Assembly: GCA_016700115.1 (NCBI GenBank)
Contig: CP064999.1
Span: 4,154,001-4,218,000 of the forward strand
Reading direction: 5' to 3'
Length of the DNA stretch: 64,000 nucleotides
From: Sphingobacteriales bacterium
GTDB taxonomy: Bacteria; Bacteroidota; Bacteroidia; Chitinophagales; UBA2359
Positions within the stretch are counted from its first letter, which is position 1; each line of letters starts with the position of its first letter. Below the pieces are notes generated by a model. It did not search any database. It saw only the letters and a program-made list of their open reading frames with translations, and was not told where the DNA came from. Position numbers and translations under genes: made by a program. Positions 9,428-17,410 of this stretch are shown here, in pieces.

Positions 9428-9584
9428 ATGCTTCGTTGGGGGAAGGGCGGTAATGTTTGAGAAGATAAGCGGCATTGAGTTGGTAAAGAATTTTTCCTTT
9501 GATAAAGTTATGTAAATTTAAACCGAAATCACTGCCTACACACTGATTGTATTATAAAAATCACTTGACAATAAAGACGTATTT

Positions 9585-9611
9585 AAGTCCCCTTCAGGGG
9601 ATTTAGGGGTA
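9585..9611 (-). repeat. palindromic island element (reverse)
   Basis: AAGTCCCCTTCAGGGGATT then TAGGGGTA. The 157 bases between it and the forward element at 9396 have a close match at 29.68-29.84 kb and show no gene. Confidence 0.85.
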
Positions 9612-9638
9612 GAAACCTGCTGACGCTTCTTAATTTAC

Positions 9639-9776
9639 AGGTTCGTTTTTTTAGAGTTTGCGGCCGGTGGCGGTGTGAGCCAGGTAATGGTTTTGCCGTC
9701 GGCAAAGGTAACTTTGCGGGGCAGGTTGAGGTGGTTGTAGCGAGTAGTGATGCCTTTGATATCAGTTGTATAGAAT
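9639..9776 (-). pseudogene. RHS/YD-repeat fragment, frameshifted
   Basis: The minus strand reads DIKGITTRYNHLNLPRKVTF then ADGKTITWL, a YD-repeat strand from just before the RHS core. The frame is lost after TWL relative to WIYDATGRKLQKR seen at 27.4 kb, by a one-base deletion in the CTCACACC stretch. It begins a few bases after the stop of the C2 immunity gene, which suggests that cassette C2 was inserted between RHS pieces. Confidence 0.7.
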
Positions 9777-9791
9777 CAAAAAAATTAATTC

Positions 9792-10259
9792 TCAATGCCA
9801 TTCGGCAAAACTAAAAGATTTCACATAGTAACCTCCTTTTTCTTCTTGAATTTCTATCTTAAAATGCCATCTAGTTTTTTTCTTATACACGCAATTGTAG
9901 TTGGATAGATAAACAACTAAGTGTATTGTTTTCTTTTTTGCTTTGTACTTTACAATGAATAAATCTCTTTCATTTCCTGTGTTAACGTCTATGGGTTGCT
10001 TATAAATTACAATAGCCTGTAATGGAATACCCCGTGGGAGCGAATCGACAGAAAATAAAAATTCTGTTTTTTTTATCTTTTTTGTCATATCAATTATTCT
10101 AATCGCTCCTCTATCCTCTGTATTCCTTAACGACAGTAATTCTACTATTGGTTCGATGTTAAGAATACGCTCTAATAGGTGCAGTTGTTTTTCGTTTTGT
10201 GAAAACAAACTAATACAATGAAATAAGTGCCAAGCTAAAACTATAAACGATTTGCTCAT
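9792..10259 (-). CDS. exported protein, predicted immunity protein of cassette C2
   Basis: 155 residues. The N-terminus MSKSFIVLAWHLFHCISLFSQ looks like a Sec signal peptide with cleavage near Ser-Gln at residue 20-21, so the protein should reach the periplasm. No family is recognised. It starts only 2 bases after the stop of the C2 tip, the typical toxin-immunity spacing. Together with the metallopeptidase nature of the tip, this suggests an inhibitor acting in the envelope, which is inference. Confidence 0.6.
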   Translation of the reverse strand: MSKSFIVLAWHLFHCISLFSQNEKQLHLLERILNIEPIVELLSLRNTEDRGAIRIIDMTKKIKKTEFLFSVDSLPRGIPLQAIVIYKQPIDVNTGNERDLFIVKYKAKKKTIHLVVYLSNYNCVYKKKTRWHFKIEIQEEKGGYYVKSFSFAEWH

Positions 10260-10261
10260 CT

Positions 10262-11248
10262 TTACTTTTTTATAGGTGGTATCAAAGTTGGATTTTTTTT
10301 AGATTCGTCGCTCCCGACTATTTTTCCTTTTTCAGGATTAAAGTAGTGGCCATCTTTCAGAAGATGATAGTTTTGAAGTCCCGAATTAACAAAATCTGAT
10401 TTGTCTGGTCCTAAAGGATAGAATGGGTATAATGCTTTTGCTGCCTCATTTCCTTCATCATACTCTTTAATCATTCCTCCTTCAAGCGGACCATTGACTA
10501 ATTTCCCCTCTTTGTTTAAAATAACATCTAAACCATCAAGAGGATCTCCATAATGAGTAAACTCATTTACAATTGTTGATGTGAGAGTTATCGCAATAGC
10601 AGATTTTAATTTGTCATCTATGCTTTCGTTTGAAATATATGAATTGAAAATACTAACTAACTTTTCATTAAAGAATATGGTATTGCTATCCCAATCATAT
10701 TCACCAAGTTGTTTTTTATCATCGAACTCTTTAAAAGCTATAAGGGGTCCATCACCTGGTGTTGTAGCTTTTTTAATGGCAGATTCTGTAAGTCCACCTA
10801 CGCTATATTTATATAAAACATCTTTTACGGTTTGATTGTTAAGAAAAAAATTGCCAATAGTATTATTGATGTACTTGTAAAATTCAGGATATTTTTCCTG
10901 AATCCAGTAAGGAACTATAAATTCTCCATCCGGATCCACAAAAATCATAGGATTATTAGCAACATAAGTATAAGGACATATATGCACATACTTCTCCGCC
11001 AAAGGATCAATCTGCCCCCACCTGCTGATTTGCGGGTCGTACCACCTTGCACCATAGTCCATCCAATGCAAACCGAAATCTTCGTTCAATTCTTTGCCGT
11101 TGTACTGATAATTATTCCCAACCCCGTCGAAGGTAGCAGATAGTTCTTCTATCGGCAGCCCGAAGGGATAATAATTCGTTTGTTGCAGGATTTCGGCCGT
11201 TCCGTCGTTGTCGGAGTCGGTGAAACAGATGCGGGTGTTGGCTTTCAT
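10262..11248 (-). CDS. RHS core with metallopeptidase-like toxin tip (C2)
   Basis: 328 residues. The ORF opens MKANTRICFTDSDNDG, where an unrelated leader is fused to the RHS core at the codons for NTRICF. It continues through NYYPFGLPIEEL, YNGKELNEDFGLHWMDYGAR and AEKYVHICPYTYVANNPM to the DPDGE end of the core. The tip of about 210 residues contains IVNEFTHYGDPLDG, an ExxxH(Y)GD signature seen in metallopeptidase-type polymorphic toxins, with GMIKEYDEGNEAAKALYP downstream as a possible further ligand region. The signal-bearing N-terminal part of a full RHS protein is absent, so secretion would need fusion to another RHS gene. Confidence 0.75.
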   Translation of the reverse strand: MKANTRICFTDSDNDGTAEILQQTNYYPFGLPIEELSATFDGVGNNYQYNGKELNEDFGLHWMDYGARWYDPQISRWGQIDPLAEKYVHICPYTYVANNPMIFVDPDGEFIVPYWIQEKYPEFYKYINNTIGNFFLNNQTVKDVLYKYSVGGLTESAIKKATTPGDGPLIAFKEFDDKKQLGEYDWDSNTIFFNEKLVSIFNSYISNESIDDKLKSAIAITLTSTIVNEFTHYGDPLDGLDVILNKEGKLVNGPLEGGMIKEYDEGNEAAKALYPFYPLGPDKSDFVNSGLQNYHLLKDGHYFNPEKGKIVGSDESKKNPTLIPPIKK

Positions 11249-11423
11249 TGCTATAAAATTCTATACTGTGTATTGTAAAACCACTAATAGTTTGGATTAT
11301 CAATGAATTATTCATTGATAAATACAATGAAAGTGGTTCCTTCCTGTGCGACGACTACCTTGTTAAAAGAAATTACAAGCATTTCTATAATAACAAAGCT
11401 CCCCACTGCGGGATCTCTGTTAC
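11249..11423 (-). other. leader segment shared with 21.47-21.64 kb
   Basis: No gene is seen. The 175 bases upstream of the C2 ORF resemble those upstream of the C9 ORF: both contain ATTTCTATAATAA, a CACTTTCATCG/TTTCATTG-like block and AAAACCACTAA, and both join the RHS core at the same codon. It may be an old promoter or leader region, or simply a shared breakpoint. Confidence 0.4.
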
Positions 11424-11867
11424 TTATTCAGGTAAATGAAAATGTCGCTTAACTATTAAAGGAATATCGTTTAAATGCGGCTTCTTCTTCAATTCTTCTA
11501 AAATGTCCGCTTCTGTATTAACTGAATTGATATTTTCAATCAAATTTTCAACCAAAACCCTTTTTAGATCTCTTGCTCTGTCTTCTTTGAATATATTGTT
11601 TTCAATATATAATAACTCTTTTATTTTTACATTCACATTTACATCTGTAGAAGCAACTCTTTTATAGATATGCATCTTATCTTCTAACGGAATTGATTTT
11701 AAAATGTAACCGTAATTTATGTAAAAATTGTTGCTAAATTGAGATTTTTGCAGGTTTATAATTTTAACAATTTCAGCACTATTTACAACCCAATAATATC
11801 CTTTTTTCTTAAACCCAATCTGAAGAAGTATTTCACTCAAAATACTTGCTAATTCTTTTTTTTCCAT
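11424..11867 (-). CDS. DUF4304-like immunity protein (C3)
   Basis: 147 residues, no signal peptide, so cytosolic. LLQIGFKKKGYYWVVN near the start, IINLQKSQFSNNFYINYG in the middle and the C-terminal VKRHFHLPE region resemble DUF4304 proteins, which often stand beside polymorphic toxins. It starts 10 bases after the stop of a nuclease-toxin tail. The toxin in front is a stub, so the gene is now an orphan immunity gene, which could still protect against that toxin delivered by kin. Confidence 0.7.
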   Translation of the reverse strand: MEKKELASILSEILLQIGFKKKGYYWVVNSAEIVKIINLQKSQFSNNFYINYGYILKSIPLEDKMHIYKRVASTDVNVNVKIKELLYIENNIFKEDRARDLKRVLVENLIENINSVNTEADILEELKKKPHLNDIPLIVKRHFHLPE

Positions 11868-11877
11868 TGTAAGTATT

Positions 11878-12051
11878 TCAATAGTGTTCTAAAATTGTTT
11901 TCCAATCTCCTCCATATCTCTGCTCGAATATAGACTTGTATTTGTTCAGTTGTTGCGTACCTATTTTAATGCCTCTTGGATTAAACGGCTTCAACTCATA
12001 AATAGTCTTTGTGCCAAAATCTACAAAGCCCGGACTTGCCGGGCTTCTGTT
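11878..12051 (-). pseudogene. tail of a PD-(D/E)xK (Tox-REase-type) RHS nuclease (C3)
   Basis: A 57-codon open stretch, too short to be called as a gene, reads PASPGFVDFGTKTIYELKPF then NPRGIKIGTQQLNKY and GGDWKTILEHY. D...ELK with NPR..IG..QL..Y is the C-terminal signature of restriction-endonuclease-fold RHS toxins. The frame upstream stops at the TAA of the C4 immunity gene, and there is no start, RHS core or N-terminal half. The cassette was therefore cut at the immunity stop codon, leaving the toxin tail attached to its immunity gene. Confidence 0.75.
12026..12046 (-). terminator. possible hairpin after the C4 immunity gene
   Basis: AAGCCCGG-ACTTG-CCGGGCTT is a perfect 8-pair stem placed 6 bases beyond the C4 immunity stop. 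Only a weak T-rich run follows on the minus strand, and it overlaps the toxin-tail fragment, so its termination role is uncertain. Confidence 0.35.
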
Positions 12052-12447
12052 TTATAAAACTTTTGACATCCATATTTTTAAATCTGTTTCAAACTTCACA
12101 AGGTCAAAATCTTCTAATTTGTACTTTGCGATAATTGGCGGTATCTCGGTAATCAGTTTCCCTACAATTATTTTCTCTCGTTCTTTTTGAGTTATTTCTA
12201 TAAAATGGGGCAAGCCAAGCATTATATCCAAATATATTTTCCTTTCTTTTTTTGATAACCTAATTCTTTGCTTCAAGTTTAAAATTGGGTCTTGGCACAT
12301 TAGCACCACTGTTAACCCTTCCAAAGATGTACCATAGTCTTGCTCTGAAAAATATTTTCTATAACCTACATTTGATAAGGCATCCAACACCTTATCAATT
12401 TGTGCTTCCCAATAAAAGTCCGCCAATATATTAAATCTGAAAGCCAT
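12052..12447 (-). CDS. predicted cytosolic immunity protein (C4)
   Basis: 131 residues, without signal or membrane segments; family not recognised. The sequence is mixed alpha/beta (FRFNILADFYWEAQIDKVLD at the start, later IYLDIMLGLPHFIEI). Its ATG would overlap by one base the original TAA stop of the C4 toxin (TAATG at 12447-12449), which fits translational coupling. Because the toxin now stops earlier, at a TGA at 12543-12545, that coupling is broken. The location and overlap support the immunity call. Confidence 0.65.
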   Translation of the reverse strand: MAFRFNILADFYWEAQIDKVLDALSNVGYRKYFSEQDYGTSLEGLTVVLMCQDPILNLKQRIRLSKKERKIYLDIMLGLPHFIEITQKEREKIIVGKLITEIPPIIAKYKLEDFDLVKFETDLKIWMSKVL

Positions 12448-12542
12448 TATTTTACAATTTTATTACCTGCTGGAAGAAATCCATTTTGACCCCTAAAATT
12501 CAAAATTTTCATTCGTTCAACTGTTAGTGCTTCTTTTAATGT

Positions 12543-13586
12543 TCATGTAAATTCAGTCTTGTAGTACACTCCAAACTCACCGATATTGTCTAAATAGCTT
12601 TGACTATATCGTGAAAGTGGATTTTTGGTAATTCCAAACTTCCATACATCTCCTTTATTTAACCAAGTTAACTCTTGTGGATTTGCAAATCCCCTTTTCA
12701 TTACGGGGTAAAAACCATCTTCGGCAGCTCTTAATGCGTATTGCTCAACTTGTGTTACCCCCTTAGCGGCAACCTCCACAGTTTCATCCGCAAAGTTGCC
12801 ACCCGTTTTGAAAAGTCTTGACCCGCCAAACAATTTCCCTATTGGGATAGGAATAGCGAATCCTTCAAAAAAGTAGTTTTGATTTATAGCTCCGCTTGAC
12901 CCGGTAAAGGGTTGCCATGTATTTGAATTTGGGGTAATTTCCGTTGCGGTTACTACTTCCCCGCTTTCCGACCATCTGTAAGTCGAGGTATTTATGTTTA
13001 GCGTTTCCCTAGAACCATCCTCTCCCGTCTGCATTATCCGAGTTTGCGATTCTATGGAGAAAACTTTCTTGCCGTCCTCCCAACTCTTATTTATCTTGCC
13101 CGACATTTCGTGTTCCTTGCGATATGCTTTCGCTTCCTTGCGGGTTTCAAATAATCCTAAAGGGTCTGTATTGAGTATCGGATTATTGAAGGAGAACCTG
13201 TAAGGTGACCATTCGGGAGCAAGTTCTGCCATCGGGTCTGTCTGCCACCACCGCCCCGTTTGAGGGTCAAGGGTTCTAAACTGTGCGTGATTGACGTGAA
13301 GCCCGAAATCTTCTATTAGCTCAATGCCGTTGTACTGGTAGTTATTCCCAACCCCATCGAAGGTAGTGGATAATTCTTGAATGGGCAAGCCGAAGGGGTA
13401 GTAATTGGTTTGTTGCAGGATTTCGGGGTCTCCGTCGTTGTCGGAGTCGGTAAAGGTGATGCGGGTGTTGCCCAAGTGGTCGCGCAGGGAGTATTCGTGG
13501 CGGAGGTTCATGCCGGACAGCAGGTTGATGCGCCCTTCTTCGTGGTAGTAGGCTTCGGGGGAGTTGTGGTAATTCACTTTCATCAC
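12543..13586 (-). CDS. RHS core, shared pretoxin linker and GIY-YIG-like nuclease tip truncated by an in-frame TGA (C4)
   Basis: 347 residues to the TGA. Starting at MMKVNYHNSPEAYYHEEG, it has the RHS core of the HVNHAQFRTLDP type. A linker (FETRKEAKAYRKEHEMSGK to GGNFADE) follows that is also present in C10 and C12. The tip VWKFGITKNPLSRYSQSYL resembles a GIY-YIG-type nuclease. The same frame continues past the TGA as TLKEALTVERMKILN and GFLPAGNKIVK to a TAA at 12447-12449, giving the family's Glu and the PxGNK end. So the natural toxin was about 32 residues longer and a single base change (for example GGA to TGA) removed its C-terminus, including the likely catalytic Glu. Confidence 0.75.
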   Translation of the reverse strand: MMKVNYHNSPEAYYHEEGRINLLSGMNLRHEYSLRDHLGNTRITFTDSDNDGDPEILQQTNYYPFGLPIQELSTTFDGVGNNYQYNGIELIEDFGLHVNHAQFRTLDPQTGRWWQTDPMAELAPEWSPYRFSFNNPILNTDPLGLFETRKEAKAYRKEHEMSGKINKSWEDGKKVFSIESQTRIMQTGEDGSRETLNINTSTYRWSESGEVVTATEITPNSNTWQPFTGSSGAINQNYFFEGFAIPIPIGKLFGGSRLFKTGGNFADETVEVAAKGVTQVEQYALRAAEDGFYPVMKRGFANPQELTWLNKGDVWKFGITKNPLSRYSQSYLDNIGEFGVYYKTEFT

Positions 13587-13766
13587 CTCTCAAAATTAGG
13601 CTTTATAATCAGTAGCTTACAAATGCTTTGAGTATTGTATTTTGTTTAGTTTTAAGCATAATGCACCGATAACCAAAGGAAAAATATAATTTTTTGCTTG
13701 GGTGTGGAAAATAAGATAAAAGATAATCCCCTTCAATTTAATCAAACGATGCTATACGCTTGTTCA

Positions 13767-14198
13767 TTATTTTTTTCTTTTTACACTCAAAATAATTTGG
13801 TTGAATTTTTCCAAATCTCTTGATGTTACATTGGAATAGCCGTAGGAAAATCCTTCTAATTTGACATGTTTCCAATACAAATTATTTTTATCAACTCCTT
13901 CTAAGCCTATTGAGTCAGAAAGAAGTAGTTTGGCATAAAAACCCTGAATTGATTTTATGTTTTCAGAATTTATATTTGGTAGTTCTTTCGTTTTAGTTAT
14001 ATAGAAAACTGAAGAGTCTGCAAACCAATATTGCCTTTCATCTTCATGTCCACCAGACCAGCCATAAAATTGAAAGCCATTTGGAATACAATAATTATAT
14101 CTGTTAGGCTCGCTGTCGTAATCAACAATGTACTTATAAGTCTTATGTGTACAAGCAAATAAGCAGCAGAGCAAGTAAAAAAACAATAAATACTTCAT
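13767..14198 (-). CDS. lipoprotein, predicted immunity protein of cassette C5
   Basis: 143 residues. MKYLLFFYLLCCLFAC is a lipoprotein signal with lipobox LFAC, Cys at residue 16. The mature part (KYIVDYDSEPNRYNYCIP, FQFYGWSGGHEDERQYWFAD) has no recognised family. Its ATG overlaps the TAA of the C5 tip by one base (TAATG), which ties the two genes together. The protein at 18693-19124 is identical, part of the 4.9-kb-spaced duplication. The 180 bases downstream (13587-13766) hold no gene. Confidence 0.7.
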   Translation of the reverse strand: MKYLLFFYLLCCLFACTHKTYKYIVDYDSEPNRYNYCIPNGFQFYGWSGGHEDERQYWFADSSVFYITKTKELPNINSENIKSIQGFYAKLLLSDSIGLEGVDKNNLYWKHVKLEGFSYGYSNVTSRDLEKFNQIILSVKRKK

Positions 14199-15203
14199 TA
14201 ATAAGTTGATGGTTTAATCGGTTGATTGTTTTTATCTATCATGCTTGGCCCACCTGAGCCAATGCTCTTGCCAGAAGGGTCTTGAATATCAATGTAATGT
14301 GTTCGTAGCGGTATTTTTAAATCTTGTCTTAGTATATTCTCCCTATAAACGGCTTGCCACTCACTCATCTTAACTCCTTCATGAAATTGGTCGTTTAACA
14401 TGCCGCGATTTGCATCTAATCCATGAAACATTTCATGGGCTAAATCAACAAATGGTCTTGTTGATTGATTTCCACCTTCCTCCCAAATAGATGAACCAAC
14501 GGGATTCCATTGAATGATTCCGCCAGATCCTCCTTTGAAATCAATACCTAAATCTACTTGCGCATTGTAACTTGACATTAATGTAGGATCTGTTTGCCAT
14601 TGTTTTGCATGAGATTTCCTTACATTATCACTTTTAAATTCTGATTTACCAGATTTCCTAATCATAAAAACATTATTTGAGGATTGCAGCTCATTTATCA
14701 TTTCTGAACCTTCTTGTGATTTATTAATTGCATCCAATGCCCTCACAGTTTCCCTAAGAAATCCTTTATATGAACCGTCTTTTCTAACACCTCTGCCTGA
14801 ATAAGGATTCCCGTCTTGTCCATATAGCTTACCATTTTCATACTTTATTTTTTCATTGCCATGTGTAATCCAAATTTCCCTTCCATCCGGGTCAATCAAC
14901 TTCACCGGATTTCCCAAAACATAGTTATACCCGCTCCAAGCATAATATTTCTCCGCCAAAGGATCCACCTGCCCCCACCTGTTGATTTGCGGGTTATACC
15001 ACCTTGCCCCGTAGTCCATCCAATGCAGACCGAAATCGTCGTTCAGTTCTTTGCCGTTGTACTGGTAGTTGTTCCCAACCCCATCATAAGTTTCCGGATA
15101 GTTCTTCTATGGGAAGCATTTCACCCCTAAATTCACTGTAGGTCTTCTTTTCGTGCTTTGTTGGGCGAGTGTTTATTGAGGAGGGAGTACTATGCTCGAA
15201 CAT
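14198..15203 (-). pseudogene. RHS core with M91-like metallopeptidase tip, frameshifted in the core (C5)
   Basis: The original frame runs from ATG 15203 (MFEHSTPSSINTRPTKHEK) through LPIEELSETYDGVGNN and the HWMDYGARWYNP core. An extra C at 15094-15095 (TTTCCGG against TTTCGG in the copy at 20.02 kb) breaks it, so only the part from Met at 15019 is open. The tip holds FVDLAHEMFHGLDANRG, an HExxH motif, with EWQAVYRENILRQDLKIPLR downstream, as in the M91/NleD-like effector peptidases. Zinc peptidase activity is inferred from these motifs. The intact version is at 19124-20128. Confidence 0.7.
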
Positions 15204-15251
15204 ACTAACTTATTTCACCAATAGCTTAACAGTGTATACACTACTTGAATG

Positions 15252-15569
15252 TTACCAGTTCCTATATATATAAATCGGTGTGATTACAATCAACAATATA
15301 ATACATGCTATTGATAGTGCATACATTGTGAATATTGTTTTCATAATAATCGCTTCATTTCGGTTTTGAGCTTCCAACTTCCAAAAATTATATGTGGTCA
15401 ATAGAATTCTATAAGCAATAATGGAAAGAAAAGCATTTTTTAGAATATAAACAACTATGCTTCCTTCTGCTGGAACATCCCCCTCACTAAGTCGCTTGTC
15501 AAGAATGGCTCCAATACTTTGTGTAATAAACAACAAAATAATTATTATTATCAGTATCATTTCAATCAT
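15252..15569 (-). CDS. membrane protein, predicted immunity protein of cassette C6
   Basis: 105 residues with about three hydrophobic segments: MILIIIIILLFITQSIGAIL, SIVVYILKNAFLSIIAYRILL and MYALSIACIILLIVITPIYI. It starts 6 bases after the C6 tip stop. An integral membrane immunity protein is what pore-forming or membrane-directed toxins usually need, so the C6 tip may act on the inner membrane. The copy at 20178-20495 is broken by an extra A. Confidence 0.65.
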   Translation of the reverse strand: MIEMILIIIIILLFITQSIGAILDKRLSEGDVPAEGSIVVYILKNAFLSIIAYRILLTTYNFWKLEAQNRNEAIIMKTIFTMYALSIACIILLIVITPIYIYRNW

Positions 15570-15575
15570 AAAAAA

Positions 15576-16851
15576 TTATTTAATTGGATTTACAGTGAAT
15601 TTTATTCCAATAATTGTATTGAAACCGATTCTTCTTTCTTCTATTTTTGTACTTAAGCCATGTGTATTCCTACTCGGTCCCATAATACCATGTGCCTGTC
15701 CTATCATTGACCCTAAATTAGCTCCAACTTCATAGCTTAACGTTTCTCCCATTCGATTTAGTGGACCACTAAAATTAAGTTCGAATCCACCACCCAATCC
15801 ATTTTTTTTGCCTTCTGCAAATACATTCATTTGTATATTAGAAGCACTTATGCCATTCGCTCCATTTGCTAAACTCAAATTTAATAATTCTACATTCCCT
15901 CCGACCTGAACATCCGTTTTACCCAACGAAAACCCTAACTGAGGCCCAATGCTGAATTCCAAACCAACATCATAGCCCATATACTCACTTAACTTTTCTC
16001 CAAATCTGACGCTTCTGCTTCCCCCGATTTCCACACCCGGCAGTTCATTGGAAGTAGTACCGTCATTATTGCCCCGCACATAGTTACCAAGCGCATCAAC
16101 ACCTTCAATTGTGTTGCCTTCGTTCCACCATCTGGTATTATTTTCATCTACATGGGCTGTTACATCTTCATCTCGCCATTGCGCCTCTCCTGTTATTTCG
16201 TTCACATACCCAAGGCTTTCTACCATCGGGGTCTGTATGTTTCAGGGGGTTGTTATATGTGTAATTATACCCGTTCCAAGCATAAAACTTCTCCGCCAAA
16301 GGATCCACCTGCCCCCACCTGTTGATTTGCGGGTTATACCACCTTGCCCCGTAGTCCATCCAGTGCAGACCGAAATCGTCGTTCAGTTCTTTGCCGTTGT
16401 ACTGATAATTATTCCCAACCCCATCATAAGTTTCGGATAGTTCTTCTATGGGCAGGCCGAAGGGGTAGTAATTGGTTTGTTGCAGGATTTCGGCCGTTCC
16501 GTCGTCGTCGGAGTCGGTGAAACAGATGCGGGTGTTGCCTAAGTGGTCGCGCAGGGAGTATTCGTGGCGTTCGTTCATGCCCGGTAGCAAGTTGATGCGT
16601 CCTTCTTCGTGATAGTAAGATTCTGCTATATTGTTGTCGTATTCTACTGCCCCTATATAGTCGCGTTTGTCGCAGTTGGTCGGAGGTTCTTCCGGTGGTG
16701 GCATACTTTCGGCAGGGTTGGTGAACGTGGGCGGTATCAGGCGTTTGATGTATTGTTTTGTCAGACAACTCTTGAATACCATGTGTTTAGAGTTCTTGAA
16801 TCTCAATAAACTCTGAATATCTGAACGAGAAGATAGTAATGATGTACTCAT
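15576..16851 (-). pseudogene. RHS core with glycine-rich beta-type tip, frameshifted at the core/tip junction (C6)
   Basis: The N-terminal part (from MSTSLLSSRSDIQSLL at 16851, through FTNPAESMPPPEEPP, EYSLRDHLGNTRICFTDSDD and HWMDYGAR to HTDPDGRKPW) and the tip (YVNEITGEAQWRDEDVTAH onward) lie in different frames because of an extra C at 16209-16211 (CCC against CC in the copy). The tip of about 210 residues is rich in Gly, Ser and alternating beta pattern (LEFSIGPQLGFSLGKTDVQV, GGNVELLNLSLANGANG), has no catalytic motif I can name and ends IIGIKFTVNPIK. With its membrane-protein partner it may be a membrane-active toxin. The sister copy C9 is intact at this site but broken elsewhere. Confidence 0.65.
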
Positions 16852-16894
16852 AAAATTTAACCATGCTGCTACTGATTTACTGTTATATAGTTTT

Positions 16895-17410
16895 TTAACG
16901 GCAATTTATATTTTCTCTAAGCCACTCATTTACATATTGACTATTATTGTAAACATACTCTTGAAGTACTCTGTAATCTATATTGCCTACATAACCATAG
17001 ACAGAACCTTGAAACATAAGCGTTAATTTGTTTTTAACAAAAGCAGCATGCGTATAAATATCTGGAAATTCTGGGCTAACACAATAACCTTCATGATAAT
17101 ACTCGAAATTCACGAACATGGTATCATTTTGAATTATTGTATCTTGTATGACAATATCTAAAAGTAATAGTGAAGGAACTTCCATATTTTCTTTGTATTC
17201 ATATCCATTTAAAGTATAACAACCCTTGTTATATACAGATCGGATAGGATACATTCCGTTTTTTGTCCGTTTTTGTATTTTTTCACAATAAATGAGCATT
17301 CTATATACTTCCAATTTCAATTGACATTCAATATCTTTAGACACCAAATTTGTGCTTTTCTGGCAACTTAAAAACAACATAATGCTTAACAACGCTAATA
17401 TAATTTTCAT
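16895..17410 (-). CDS. lipoprotein, predicted immunity protein of cassette C7
   Basis: 171 residues with a lipoprotein signal (MKIILALLSIMLFLSC, Cys at 16). The mature part (KDIECQLKLEVYRMLIYCEK, later EYYHEGYCVSPEFPDIYTHA) has no known family. Its ATG overlaps the C7 tip stop by one base (TAATG). A diverged homologue of the same length sits at 23648-24163 behind the related C11 tip, so this immunity family belongs to the JAB-like tips. Confidence 0.7.
   Translation of the reverse strand: MKIILALLSIMLFLSCQKSTNLVSKDIECQLKLEVYRMLIYCEKIQKRTKNGMYPIRSVYNKGCYTLNGYEYKENMEVPSLLLLDIVIQDTIIQNDTMFVNFEYYHEGYCVSPEFPDIYTHAAFVKNKLTLMFQGSVYGYVGNIDYRVLQEYVYNNSQYVNEWLRENINCR

Noticed and set aside
12543..12545. 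TGA recoding (read-through or selenocysteine)
   Set aside because: TGA ends ordinary genes in this window (for example at 36911 and 44373), no SECIS-like context is evident and homologous logic expects Gly; a nonsense mutation is simpler.
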